NCBI GenBank assembly: GCA_003614735.1
Contig: KZ992425.1
Location: forward strand, 1-64,000
DNA: 64,000 nt
Reading direction: 5' to 3'
Origin: Thamnocephalis sphaerospora
Lineage: Eukaryota; Zoopagomycota; Zoopagomycetes; Zoopagales; Sigmoideomycetaceae
Shown here: one piece after another, positions 49,581 through 59,620 of the stretch
How positions within the stretch are numbered: position 1 is the stretch's first letter
How the letters are laid out: the number at the start of each line of letters is the position of its first letter
Notes under the pieces: generated by a model
Database searches by the model: none
The model's input: the letters and a program-made list of their open reading frames with translations, nothing else
Told to the model about the DNA's origin: nothing
Translations under genes and position numbers: made by a program

Positions 49581-50999
49581 ATGTCGCTATTTCGTCGTAC
49601 TGTATACGCACTCCCTGCTGCCGCGCGTCCGTTTTCTCCTCGCATTCTGCCGATTGGCCGCACTTCAGCACACATGCAGGCCCGTCCGGTCATCAATGCC
49701 GCCAAGATGATTCGGTCTCCAACCGAGCCGAGCCCGGTGTTGCGGCCGTCCGCTTCGTATGTGGCTCGCAGCGTAATGCTTGCAAAAGCGTCGCTCATAT
49801 GCATGGCTACCGCAGAATTATCATTGCTGCACCGCTACGTGGGAAGCCAGCGCCAGGCCAGGCCGATTATCGTATCTTAATGCTGAAGCGGTAGGTGGTC
49901 CGCTGCTGATGGCATGGTATAATCGGCTGTCCACGGCTGAATGGTGTTTTGTAGCTCTTCGCGCGGTGCTTTCAAGAATCTTCATGCCTTTCCTGGTAAG
50001 CTGTGTCGGCAAAGGATGGCGCATTTGTTTCTCGCGCTGAAACGGGCGTACCAATGTCTTTTTGAATGCCAGGCGGTGTGGTGGATCCAATCGATAAGGA
50101 TCCGTACTGGCAGTCGTATTTGTCTGCCACAAATGCATCTGACGTCGAAGCACAGGTGGATCTGGTGTATCGAGTGTGCGCATTGCGCGAAGCATTTGAG
50201 GAGTGTGGCATTTTGCTAGCAGAGTCGCCGCTTGCAAGCTCGCTGACGGCGGAAGAACTGAGAGAGTGGAGTAAAAAGGTAGTGACGGATGTGATGTCGA
50301 GGAGCGACGCGATCCAGAGTGTGGCTAATGTATCAACATACTGGTATGCAGGTGTACGCCGCACCGAATGAGATGATACAGCTATGCGAGCAACACCAGT
50401 TGCGCCTTGGCGTTTCGCGCCTCATCCCTTATCAGCGCTGGATTACGCCGCCTCAGGAGCCGCGTCGTTTCGACGCTCGATTCTACATCATTGCTCTTAC
50501 CGAGGCCGAGGCTGAGCGTCTTGGAGTGTTTGCATCGGTATCCGATGCGGGCATAGACGATCCCAGGGCTCAGGCTGCAGCCCACCATGATGGCTATGAG
50601 ATAGTCGACAGTGCATGGTATCGGCCTGAGGTGGCACTGGCGCGATATGCTCGCAGAGAATTGGAGTTTATCCTGCCGCAGTGGTGTATGCTGGATACAC
50701 TGCGCAGCGTCTCATTTACGCAGCTGGGTACATTTGCGGACATGCAAACGATGCCGCTGTATTCGCCCGAGTTTCGCATCATGGGCAAGGACCATCAGCT
50801 GATTGCACTACTACAGGGAGATCGTATGCACTCAGCATCGCCTGGTGTCAAACAGCAACTTCGCGACGATGGAATTATGGAGGATGTGCCAGACGGACCG
50901 GTGCATCGCGTGCGCTTTGATCTGGCCGGTTCCATCGCATATGTCACGGAACGGATTTGCAAACTGGACGAGTCAGCGGCAAGTGCGGCCAAATTGTAA
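49581..50999 (+). CDS. NUDT19-like Nudix hydrolase (probable CoA or acyl-CoA diphosphatase)
   Basis: Exons begin at 49581 and continue through about 49869-49891, 49975-50001 and 50071-50314, with the last from about 50346. The chemistry expected is cleavage of CoA-type pyrophosphates. Visible blocks are ADYRILMLKRSSRGAFKNLH, the Nudix box AFPGGVVDPIDK...ALREAFEECGIL, then SRLIPYQRWITPPQEPRRFD and FYIIALTEAE, as in the RP2p/NUDT19 branch where a long insert splits the box. The N-terminus MSLFRRTVYALPAAARPF is basic and amphipathic, like a mitochondrial presequence. The C-terminus is Ala-Lys-Leu, a peroxisomal PTS1. The intron near 50315-50345 would be only about 31 nt but is the simplest way to join the two frames. 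Confidence 0.78.
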
Positions 51000-51968
51000 G
51001 ACGCTGGTCTATTGTTACACTGTCCGGCGCCCCGTACGCTCATGTGCCGGAAAGGGTGTACACCGTTAATTGCGAGAATAAGACAGACAATTGCATAATC
51101 AACGTGGGCGCGTATTTTAATAGGCGGCGCGACTGACCTGGCAGAGTGAGGGCTCGCTGGCTAGCTGTGCAAAGTAGAAGAGAATTTACGATCAAGAAAT
51201 GCGCAAGCAGGCGACACGTAGAGCAAAGAGCTGTGCATGGGAGTTGGAGGCGTGGTAAGGATGCGCAGGGACATGCGCAAAACGCCACAAAAGCGGCAAT
51301 ACGGGTCAGCGGAGAACGCAGAGGGACCTGCCGGTGCCCAGATACGGACAAAAATACTGGAGTAGAAGGCGCGACAGGCAACGATGGACGACACAAGGCG
51401 AACGCGTGCATGCGGAGAAGAAAGGTGTGTCGGCGGGCGACAGCGGAAAACACGGAGAGGGCGCATGCGTGCCGAGCGCCGACCGTATCCTCGCAGTCGG
51501 CCGCGCTGGAAAGTCTGTACGACAGGCAGCGGCCGCGTGTATATGTGCTCGCATGTGTACCGTGCGCAAACAAGTGCACTACGTAACGCGGGTGGGCGAG
51601 TCTAGTTGGCGAGGCGCGGGCGGCGCTCGAGCAAACTCGGGGCGTCCATCGCAAGGGGAACGGCCGGCAGCGGATGGTGATGACGAGTGGCAAAGGAATA
51701 GAGAGAGCAAGGCGTAGCGTTGAGAAGCAGCCACGCGGTAGAATTACGAAAGAAGTGGGCACCCGCAAAGAGGGGGCCGATTAATATGCGCTGTGTGTGT
51801 GACGGGAGAGAAAAAAAGTACGAGTGCGAATAAACGATGAGCAAAGCTCGAGGTCAACAAACGGTACGGCGGGAGGACGATTAGACAGGCAAAAGTGCTG
51901 CTGCTGCGACGTGCTCGAGCAGCGAGAGAGAGTGTGTGATAGAGTGAGAGCGAGAATGGCGGAGCGGG
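51000..51968. other. Intergenic gap between convergent Nudix and kinase genes
   Basis: About 970 bp holding the two 3' ends. Long frames here (for example 51040-51768 minus) are compositionally biased (Arg/Cys/Ser/Pro-rich) and lack domains. No RNA gene seen. Confidence 0.45.
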
Positions 51969-54900
51969 TTATGCGCCACCGATCGACTTGGACGTCTGGC
52001 CATTGCGGCGAGCGCTGCGTTGATCGCGTAGGATCCGCACTAGCTGATCCCACTCGGCCGTATGAATGCGCGCCATCTCCTCTGCCTCACGCCTCTGCCT
52101 TTCACCAAGTTCGATCAGGCTCGGGTCGTTGATGTCCAGGTCGTTCAGCTCATCATCCCCCCATTGCATGTCGGGCGCTGAAGAGCGTGGCGACAAGTGG
52201 TCCGGATGCGGCGGCGATATGGGCGGCCCATGCGTCGGGCTTGTAAGCGGCAGCGGGATGAGCGGCGTGGTTGTCCCGATCATCGGTGGCGACGAAATAC
52301 CGGTGGCCAAGGGCGCGGCCGGGTCGGCCAGTGCCGGATCAACCGTGACGCCGATGCCCGCGGTTGATGGGGCACGCGCTACGAGCACTTCGGCAAACAC
52401 GGGTGCTTGCGCGTGTTCACTAGCAGGCACACCGGGTGATTTGGCCGGTTTGACCAAGCCGTCTTCGCCTAAACGCGGTGAGCCAAAAAGCGGCGACCCA
52501 AGGGATGTGTTGCCGGTGGCTGCCGTGCTACCAGCCGTCAACTCGCCATGGTCACTGCGCGGGGACGAACCGGTAGACTGACCAAGCATAGTGCCAATTG
52601 TGGTAGATGGCCCGGACTGCGCGCGCTTCCGAGAATGTGCAGCAGCAGCAGCGGCGGCGGCAACAGCTGCTGGAGAGGACACATAGCCTGGGGCCGACCC
52701 AACGCCAACAAAGTGCGACGCTGGTACCGACGCGCGACGTGGACTTTGCGCCGTTAGAGCATCCCGATAGTCGACAAACGACTCGCCAGGCCTGGTCACG
52801 GGGGCAGCCATGCCACGGCCCAAGCCATAAGCATGTGGATCGTAGTAGCGCTGCGTGTGCGGATCGCTCGGATACATGCACGAATGTGCCATGATGGGCG
52901 GTGCAAAGTCACTCGAGTCGCTTAGAGATGCAGGAATTGCCGTTGCTAGCCCTTGCTGACTGTAGAACGACTGCTGCTGCTGCTGCTGCTGTGCCGCCAC
53001 CATGGTCGCTCTCGATCCTGGCGATGAGCCAGGGGCCGGATAGGCCTGTGCAGCGTTCACATAAGAGTACAGCAGAGGTGCGGCACCTGATGAGGCTGAA
53101 CGCCGATGGCCAAGCGGAACGTTTTGCGGCAGAGATGTAGCCAGTCCTGGACTATGGGCGACCGGGGAACCGGGCATGGGCGCATCCATGATGGAATGGC
53201 CCTGTGACATGCGCTGTTGGTGATGTGCAATGTACACAGGCGACGTTGGCGCATGCTGAAGAGTATGTCGAGCCAGCGGTATGCACATCTCGTCCTGGCT
53301 ACGGCCGGAGCTAAGACCAGAACCGCTGCGCCTTATACCCGCTATCATCATGCTAGCCGACTGAGGGCCGCTATCGTTTGAGCTAACCGACCCAATGGCC
53401 GTGTTGATGACCAGCTCCGAGGTGGCCAACACGCGGGACACCGTCTGCCGAATATTGCGTACTGCCAGGTTGCGGTCTGCCTCATCGAGAACCTCTTCAC
53501 GTACCATTTCATCAACCACGTCTTCCGGTGTGTCTTGGTCTAGCACAAACGGAAACTTTACGCACTTTGGCTTGACGTCACCGGCGCGTCGCTGAGTCAT
53601 TTTTAGAAGCAGCGTACCGCCTTCCTGACGCTTCACCAGATCCACCTGGCCATGCTGTGCCGGTTGCGCCATTAAGGGCGTGCTGGCCGCCGTACTTGTT
53701 GCCGTGCTGCTAATGAACATTCCATCGGCGTGCATACGCGCATAGTCGTTCGGCTGCAAATGGGCTGGAGCTGCAGCTGCCGGAGGCATTACCTGACGGA
53801 GTGTGGTCGGCGCACTGAGCGTCGCCGAGTCTACCATGGTGCCCTGAATGCCAAGCAGCTGGCTGGAGTGCGAGTGCTCTATACCAACCGGCGTCGCAAG
53901 TCTAGCCAGCTGGGCGGCATCCAGCGAACTGGTCCGATGCAAGTCTAGAGGAAGCATTGGCACGCCAGGTCCGGACAGTACGGCGCCAGGTGTGCCGGCA
54001 GGCATGGTGCTACCAGAATTGCCTAGATTGGCCGTTAGCAGTCCGGCCGATAGCGCGCTTTTGCCTCCAGTTGGCTGGCGCAGCAAGTCCAGGCTGGTGT
54101 CTACGCTGGCCGTACCTAGAAGCACGCCCGCACCTACGGATGAGCGACGATTCCCCAAAGTCACTGGCGCAATTTGCGCATCATGCTGTTGTGGTGGCAT
54201 ACCGGCATTTACCGGATCCATGGGCGGGGTGCCCTCTGCGGTAAGGAACGGATGATGCAGCAGCTCGGCGGCAGTCGGACGTTCTTCTGGGTTAAAGCGC
54301 AGGCACGCCTCGATCAGCTCGCGCAATGGACCTTGCTCGATCTTGTCTAGTGCCAGCGGCTTGATACCGTTGGTGACCTTTTTGTAAATCTGCGCCTGAT
54401 TGGTGCACTCGCTGTACGGGTAGTCCTTGGTGACCATCTCCAGCACGCACATGCCGAATGCATACACGTCTACCTTTTCATCGTACTTTTCGTCGTAAAG
54501 CTCAGGTGCCATAAACTCGGGCGTGCCAATGACCGAGGTGACGTGCCGCAGCGGCTTCACCGTGGCCAAGCCTAGATCGCCCAACTTCACTTCACCCGTG
54601 TTGCCGTTGACGAATATGTTTTCGCACTTGAGATCGCGGTGAATGACTGGCGGATGGCAGTTGTGCAGGTAAGAAAGGCCGCTGAGTACCTGTCGGCAGA
54701 TGAGCTTGAGAAATTTCGGGCGGATTCCACCGGACGTTTTGCGCAGATAGCGCTTGAGCGTGCCCGAAGTCATCAGCTCGGTGACAAAATAGACAGTCTC
54801 GCCGCCGTTGGCAGCGGGCGCAGTCCACGCGTAATAAAGCCGAATAACGTTGGGATGGCGAAGGGCGCTGAGCAGTGTCACCTCGGAACGCAGCTTGCCG

Positions 54901-55157
54901 GCATCGAGCGTGGTGAGATGATCGACGCGCAGCTGGTTCCATGCCACTTCCACACCTTCCTCCTCGTCGAATGCGCGCCAGACAGTCTTATAGGCGCCTT
55001 TACCTAGGGGTTCTGCGTAGCGGATGAAACGGCCCGACGGATCGCGATCAACCACCTGCGGCGGCGGTTCATCGTCGTCGTCATCGGCCTCGGCCGCGCG
55101 TATTCGCTCATCCTCTGTCGTACGGCAAGAGGACGACGCATCGCTAGGCAGCACCAT
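51969..55157 (-). CDS. WNK-type serine/threonine protein kinase
   Basis: Single exon, 1062 residues. The kinase domain lies at about 45-315. Subdomain II reads VEVAWNQL, so the usual catalytic Lys is absent. A Lys sits in the glycine loop (GKGAYKTVWRAFD), the WNK signature. The remaining kinase motifs are intact: HRDLKCENIFV, the DFG equivalent DLGLATV (DLG, as in WNKs), TPEFMAPELYDEKYDEKVDV and an Arg in NPEERPTAAELL. After it come a Ser/Pro/Gln-rich region, an OSR1-C/autoinhibitory-like block (KFPFVLDQDTPEDVVDEMVR), more disorder, and a conserved-looking acidic helix end (WDQLVRILRDQRSARRNGQ). WNKs sense osmotic or chloride stress in animals and plants; the role in this fungus is unknown. 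Confidence 0.88.
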   Translation of the reverse strand: MVLPSDASSSCRTTEDERIRAAEADDDDDEPPPQVVDRDPSGRFIRYAEPLGKGAYKTVWRAFDEEEGVEVAWNQLRVDHLTTLDAGKLRSEVTLLSALRHPNVIRLYYAWTAPAANGGETVYFVTELMTSGTLKRYLRKTSGGIRPKFLKLICRQVLSGLSYLHNCHPPVIHRDLKCENIFVNGNTGEVKLGDLGLATVKPLRHVTSVIGTPEFMAPELYDEKYDEKVDVYAFGMCVLEMVTKDYPYSECTNQAQIYKKVTNGIKPLALDKIEQGPLRELIEACLRFNPEERPTAAELLHHPFLTAEGTPPMDPVNAGMPPQQHDAQIAPVTLGNRRSSVGAGVLLGTASVDTSLDLLRQPTGGKSALSAGLLTANLGNSGSTMPAGTPGAVLSGPGVPMLPLDLHRTSSLDAAQLARLATPVGIEHSHSSQLLGIQGTMVDSATLSAPTTLRQVMPPAAAAPAHLQPNDYARMHADGMFISSTATSTAASTPLMAQPAQHGQVDLVKRQEGGTLLLKMTQRRAGDVKPKCVKFPFVLDQDTPEDVVDEMVREEVLDEADRNLAVRNIRQTVSRVLATSELVINTAIGSVSSNDSGPQSASMMIAGIRRSGSGLSSGRSQDEMCIPLARHTLQHAPTSPVYIAHHQQRMSQGHSIMDAPMPGSPVAHSPGLATSLPQNVPLGHRRSASSGAAPLLYSYVNAAQAYPAPGSSPGSRATMVAAQQQQQQQSFYSQQGLATAIPASLSDSSDFAPPIMAHSCMYPSDPHTQRYYDPHAYGLGRGMAAPVTRPGESFVDYRDALTAQSPRRASVPASHFVGVGSAPGYVSSPAAVAAAAAAAAHSRKRAQSGPSTTIGTMLGQSTGSSPRSDHGELTAGSTAATGNTSLGSPLFGSPRLGEDGLVKPAKSPGVPASEHAQAPVFAEVLVARAPSTAGIGVTVDPALADPAAPLATGISSPPMIGTTTPLIPLPLTSPTHGPPISPPHPDHLSPRSSAPDMQWGDDELNDLDINDPSLIELGERQRREAEEMARIHTAEWDQLVRILRDQRSARRNGQTSKSIGGA

Positions 55158-57263
55158 GGTCGGCTGCAGAAACAGAGAGCGGCGCAGCGACGATAGTCGA
55201 CACTACCAAACAAAGAATGTATCGACTGGCTGAGGTGAACAAAGGTAAACGAGCGCGGCAGCGTATCTGTGTGCAAGACTGACGTTGCTCTAGAGTGGCG
55301 GCTGTGTCGTCAGGGAGTGAGATCACAAATGGCACGGACGGTGATACGGCTGTGAGCGTGCAACACCAAAGTTGGGCTGCTGAGAGAACAGCCAGTATAG
55401 TGGTCGGTTGGATGCACAGAGAACGTACGGCAAACAAAAGAGTGATCCGACCAGCAGTCTGACGATGCGTAGTGCGCTAAGGCCTAGATGAGAGACTGGG
55501 CCAACAGGATGATGGAAGTTCTCGTTACGTGCTGGAAAGAGTGCGCGTAGTCTGCAGGTGATACGAGAATGCGCATTGATCAGCTATGGATGCTCCAGCC
55601 AGGCCACACGACGGACACATGCCCCATCGGGCCAAAAGCACTTACCGCTAGCGTAACGGACAGCGAGTGGATTGGGTCGACACGGCCAGCGAGCGAATCT
55701 GTGTACACCACGACAGTAGCGCGCAAGATCCGACTGTCTGGCAGTGTACAGCGTATCGGGTTAATCCTTTTGCAGGTGGCAAAACGAATTTGCTGCGTGC
55801 GCGGCGATGAAATCTTTGGCTATAATATAAGCGTCAACAAAACTAGGCGTTAGTTTGCGAATAGTCACCGTGGGGCCGGCGGTAGGGTACGACAAGAAAC
55901 GAATAAGACGCTGGTGTTGCTGTTGCTGCTGCGGCCATGTGTTACGAGCAGGCGCCGATGAGCGTAGCAGCATGTAGTACGCTGCAGATGCTTTGAAAAA
56001 AAGGAGAAAGGGAAAAGAGGGGCGGAAAGCGCATACAGAAAAGGTGTGCGTGCAGGTACGATATTTACAGCCCACGGGACCAAGCTGGCTCATGCCGATG
56101 CCGAGTAACTGCCGAGCGTTGTAGGCAATGGCAAAGAACAGACGATCAAGCATAACGAGCTGCTTGCCGACTCTACACTAGCTCGGCTGCAAATCAGTAC
56201 CGACAATGTGGCTGACGCGACAGGGCACTGGGCAACATTTGCATTATGGTCCACCGTATCCAAAAAAGCGTCAGTTAAGCATAATGAGAGCGCCTGTTGG
56301 GGATCGAGCACGCAATAGGCACGTGTCACGCTACAGCCATCTACACCTGTGCTGAAGGATTGCGCTGCTACAGCGCACGTATGCATGTGCGTGCACGGCT
56401 GGTCTCTCATGTCGACACACCCCAAAGAAAAGAGCCAATGTACGCTGCCACGTCATGGCGCTTGGCCATTCGTAGAATTTGCATATCATCGACAGGAGCG
56501 CCTGCCGCCACAGGCCTGGATCGCGCGCAAGGTTGTGCCACCCAAGAATGTCGCCCTGCCAAAGAGCACGTGTATCGATGCGTCTGCAAAAGATGATAGC
56601 GCACGCGTATTGAACCGGCTGCTGCGGCTGCATCGTGCAGCCTGCAATGTGACAAGGCCGCTGCCAAAGTCTGTGGTACGCGATGCATGCTGATGAAGCG
56701 GCGCCATCGTTCCCAGGCGACGATCCCAGACAGGGATGGGCAAGGTGTTCTCACCCAGCCGTGCCCGCCCACCGGCTGCCATGCTCAATGCGACAAGGTA
56801 TGCGAGCGATCGTTCATCCGAAACACGCTCGATACGCCTGCTTGTAAGCCGAAAAAGTGCATGCTGCCAATCCGCCGCGTATATCGCCAACACCGTTCAT
56901 GCAAACACCGTGCACAGATGCCGCTCGGTGCATGGCTGACTAGCAAGCCAGGTGTGCGCCCCTGTCGCTAAAGCACGCTCGCAACGACGTCATTCGAGCA
57001 AAGATGGCTTGGCGTAAGACAAGCGAGGCGCGCCGAGCCATCGCTTGCGCGCACACCGTTACACCGCAACGGACTGCCTAGCAGATCGCCCTGCTGGGCG
57101 GTGACAACGCTGTCGACGGCGGCGGCGTAGATGGCGCCAGGATGCCGCTGCATTGTTGTCCTATCATCCTTACCGTATTGATTCCGTTCTGTCAACGTTT
57201 ACAGAGTGCACACGGCGGTTGGTGCAGAAGGATGGTGAAAAGACAGCGATAGCGAAAGAACAA

Positions 57264-57302
57264 GAGAGAGAGAGAGAGAGAGAGAGTGTGTGTGTGTGTG
57301 TG
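57264..57302 (+). repeat. (GA)n(GT)n compound microsatellite
   Basis: About 11 GA units run directly into about 9 GT units, in the gene-poor block. Confidence 0.85.
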
Positions 57303-58399
57303 GATGAGAAACGAGCAGGGAGAGGCAAAGGCTGGGTAAATGAGGAGAAACGGGCAGGGCGGTGCGCACAGCGTCTCCTAGTCTACGTGTTGTGATCCGC
57401 GGGAGAAGATGAGCACCGTACGCTCTTGACGAACACGATGCTGCGTAGACGCGTCGCGACCGCTGATGCGGCGACGAACCAACAGTCACAAAAGTGCTGT
57501 GAGCTACGACGCGCGTGGATGCGGGCGTATTGCCTACCAGCGCACGCGTAGCGTGTTTGCCACGCGCCAATTGTGGCGACACGGCAGAAAGCAAGTCCGA
57601 TAGACCACCAAATATCGAGTAGACACGTCGAGCACGCTGCTATGCATGCCAGGCGGGTCTCTGCGCGTGCACGTGTATATCACGGAGTCGAGCGATGGTG
57701 CCGAGTAAGCTGTGAGCGGATCCGAGCGCGTCGACGTGTAAGCACTGCCGACACCACACTGGCAATCCAAGCTGGCCGGCCGAGATGGGTAGAGCGCGAG
57801 TGATACGAGCTGCAAATCAGGCACGGCTGTGCTGCGCGCACGCTGGATTCCGTGGGCTATTTGTGTACGATGGAGGGGGCAAGGTGGACACCAGCAATTC
57901 GCCGCTACCACGACGTCTGGGCGTCACGCAAAGTCAAACGCTGCGCTCTGGGCCCGTGGGGTGAGTGTACAGGCACCTGTGGATCGGACGAGCGGCCACC
58001 GCTACGTTGCTGGTAGGGCAGCCGGCAAAGCACGGCGGCGAAATGGCGGCCGAACTGTGTGCAATCAGGAGGGAGAGCGTTCGGAATGAAGAGGGCGTGG
58101 GTGCGATGCGCCGGCACGGAGGCGGTGGCAGATGAGTGAAAAGCAAGCAGACCCAAGCGGAGTGACGCGCGTGGGAGTGAATGCCAGCAGAGCGGCCGAC
58201 CGAGCAGACCGGCAGGCTAAAGAGGATGGAAAGGCACGATTGCAAGGCGTCGACTGCCAACAGAGAACGTTGGAAAGAGCGTTTGCGCGAACGTGGATGG
58301 GTGGGTGGTGCAGTGGCGGTGATAGCGAGGGGGATAGTGACAATGAAGGAGTTGAATAGGTGGACTGAGCAAGAGGAAACGTGTGAGTGTTTGTGTGTT

Positions 58400-58441
58400 T
58401 GTCTCTCTCTCTCTCTGTGTGTGTGTGCGTGTGTGTGTGTG
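58400..58441 (+). repeat. (TC)n(TG)n compound microsatellite
   Basis: About 7 TC units run into TG units with one CG interruption, about 1.1 kb from the (GA)n(GT)n array. Confidence 0.85.
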
Positions 58442-59585
58442 CAAGAGTGCGGCCGCATGTGCCAGGTCCATGCAAAACGCTCTTCAGTAGTGTAGACCAA
58501 AGAATGACGAAAGAAAAAACCAAAAAAGGCCGCTGGCAAAAAGTCAGCCACTGTGCGCTGTATCTTGGGCTAACCAGGAGCGTACGGTGATGTGTGGGGC
58601 CAAACGAGGACAGGGCAACGTGGCCTGCGTAGCCTCCTCCATGGTCGCCAGCGTCAAGAAAGTAGAAGGCTGTCGTAATCTGCGTTACAGTGGCGCATGC
58701 CGACACGCAGACGATATGCTCAGCTATGCTGGGCAGCAGCCCGCGTGCTGCTGCTGCTGCCGAACTACGGCACCATGGCGGTCCGCCATGGTCATGGCAT
58801 TTGAGCTTTCTACGCACGACGACATGGCTGCCTTGGTGCCGCCCTAGCACGGCAACATGGCGCGACAGCATGGACGCTGGTCGCTAAGCAGCATGTCACG
58901 CGGCCGGCAAACACTCAACATGCATTCACTCGTCTATGCGCGCCCACCTACACCTGGGCCAGCATGAACGCACGCTGCCACCACGTTGCAGCGTCCAAGC
59001 GCGACGGGGTGCAGGCGGCGCTTCAAGCGAACCGGTCGAGGGTCCACGTGCCTGCCTTGCCCGGCGCAGAGGTAGGCATCGGCTGAATGCTGTGGAGAAG
59101 GACACCTGTGCTGTGTCGCAATAGGCAGGCGATCATGCTTATCGCAGCAGACCCACGAGGCGGCCGCGTAAACCACTGCAGCCGATGTGCCTGCGCCTGA
59201 TATGCCTGGTGGCCGCCTGTACGGTGTGGCTGTGCGGTGTACGTATGTGGGCTTTGAACGGGCGTTGCTACGTCATGGTGTACCACCACCGCCTGTGACC
59301 AGCGTATAGCATACACGATCGCTTTGCGCTGTAGACGGCCGCTGCAATCCACGTAGAACATGAGGTAGCCGGTGCTGGTAGCCCTCGACTGTGCTCAGGT
59401 GGATCTGCTATGCGGCATGCCCTATGGCGTTGCGGGCATAGTCTGCGCGTGGCAGTGGGGGATCAGTGGCGACTAAACACACACACACGCTTGAGGCCGT
59501 GTCGCTTCTTTTGTCGTCTATACGCGTGACCTTTGAACGGCGGTCTACCCCTTTCTTGAACGTTCTCACGACAGCACACCTGCTC

Positions 59586-59620
59586 GCACACACACACACA
59601 CACACACATACACACGCACA
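59586..59620 (+). repeat. (CA)n microsatellite
   Basis: A run of about 12 CA units with two interruptions, intergenic. Confidence 0.85.

Noticed and set aside
51040-51768. A 242-codon minus-strand frame next to the kinase gene
   Set aside because: Biased Ser/Pro/Cys/Arg text without domain, lying where both 3' untranslated regions should be.
58065-58871. A 268-codon minus-strand frame
   Set aside because: Contains Thr-His and Ser-Leu dinucleotide-derived repeats from the CA/GA microsatellite and no domain.
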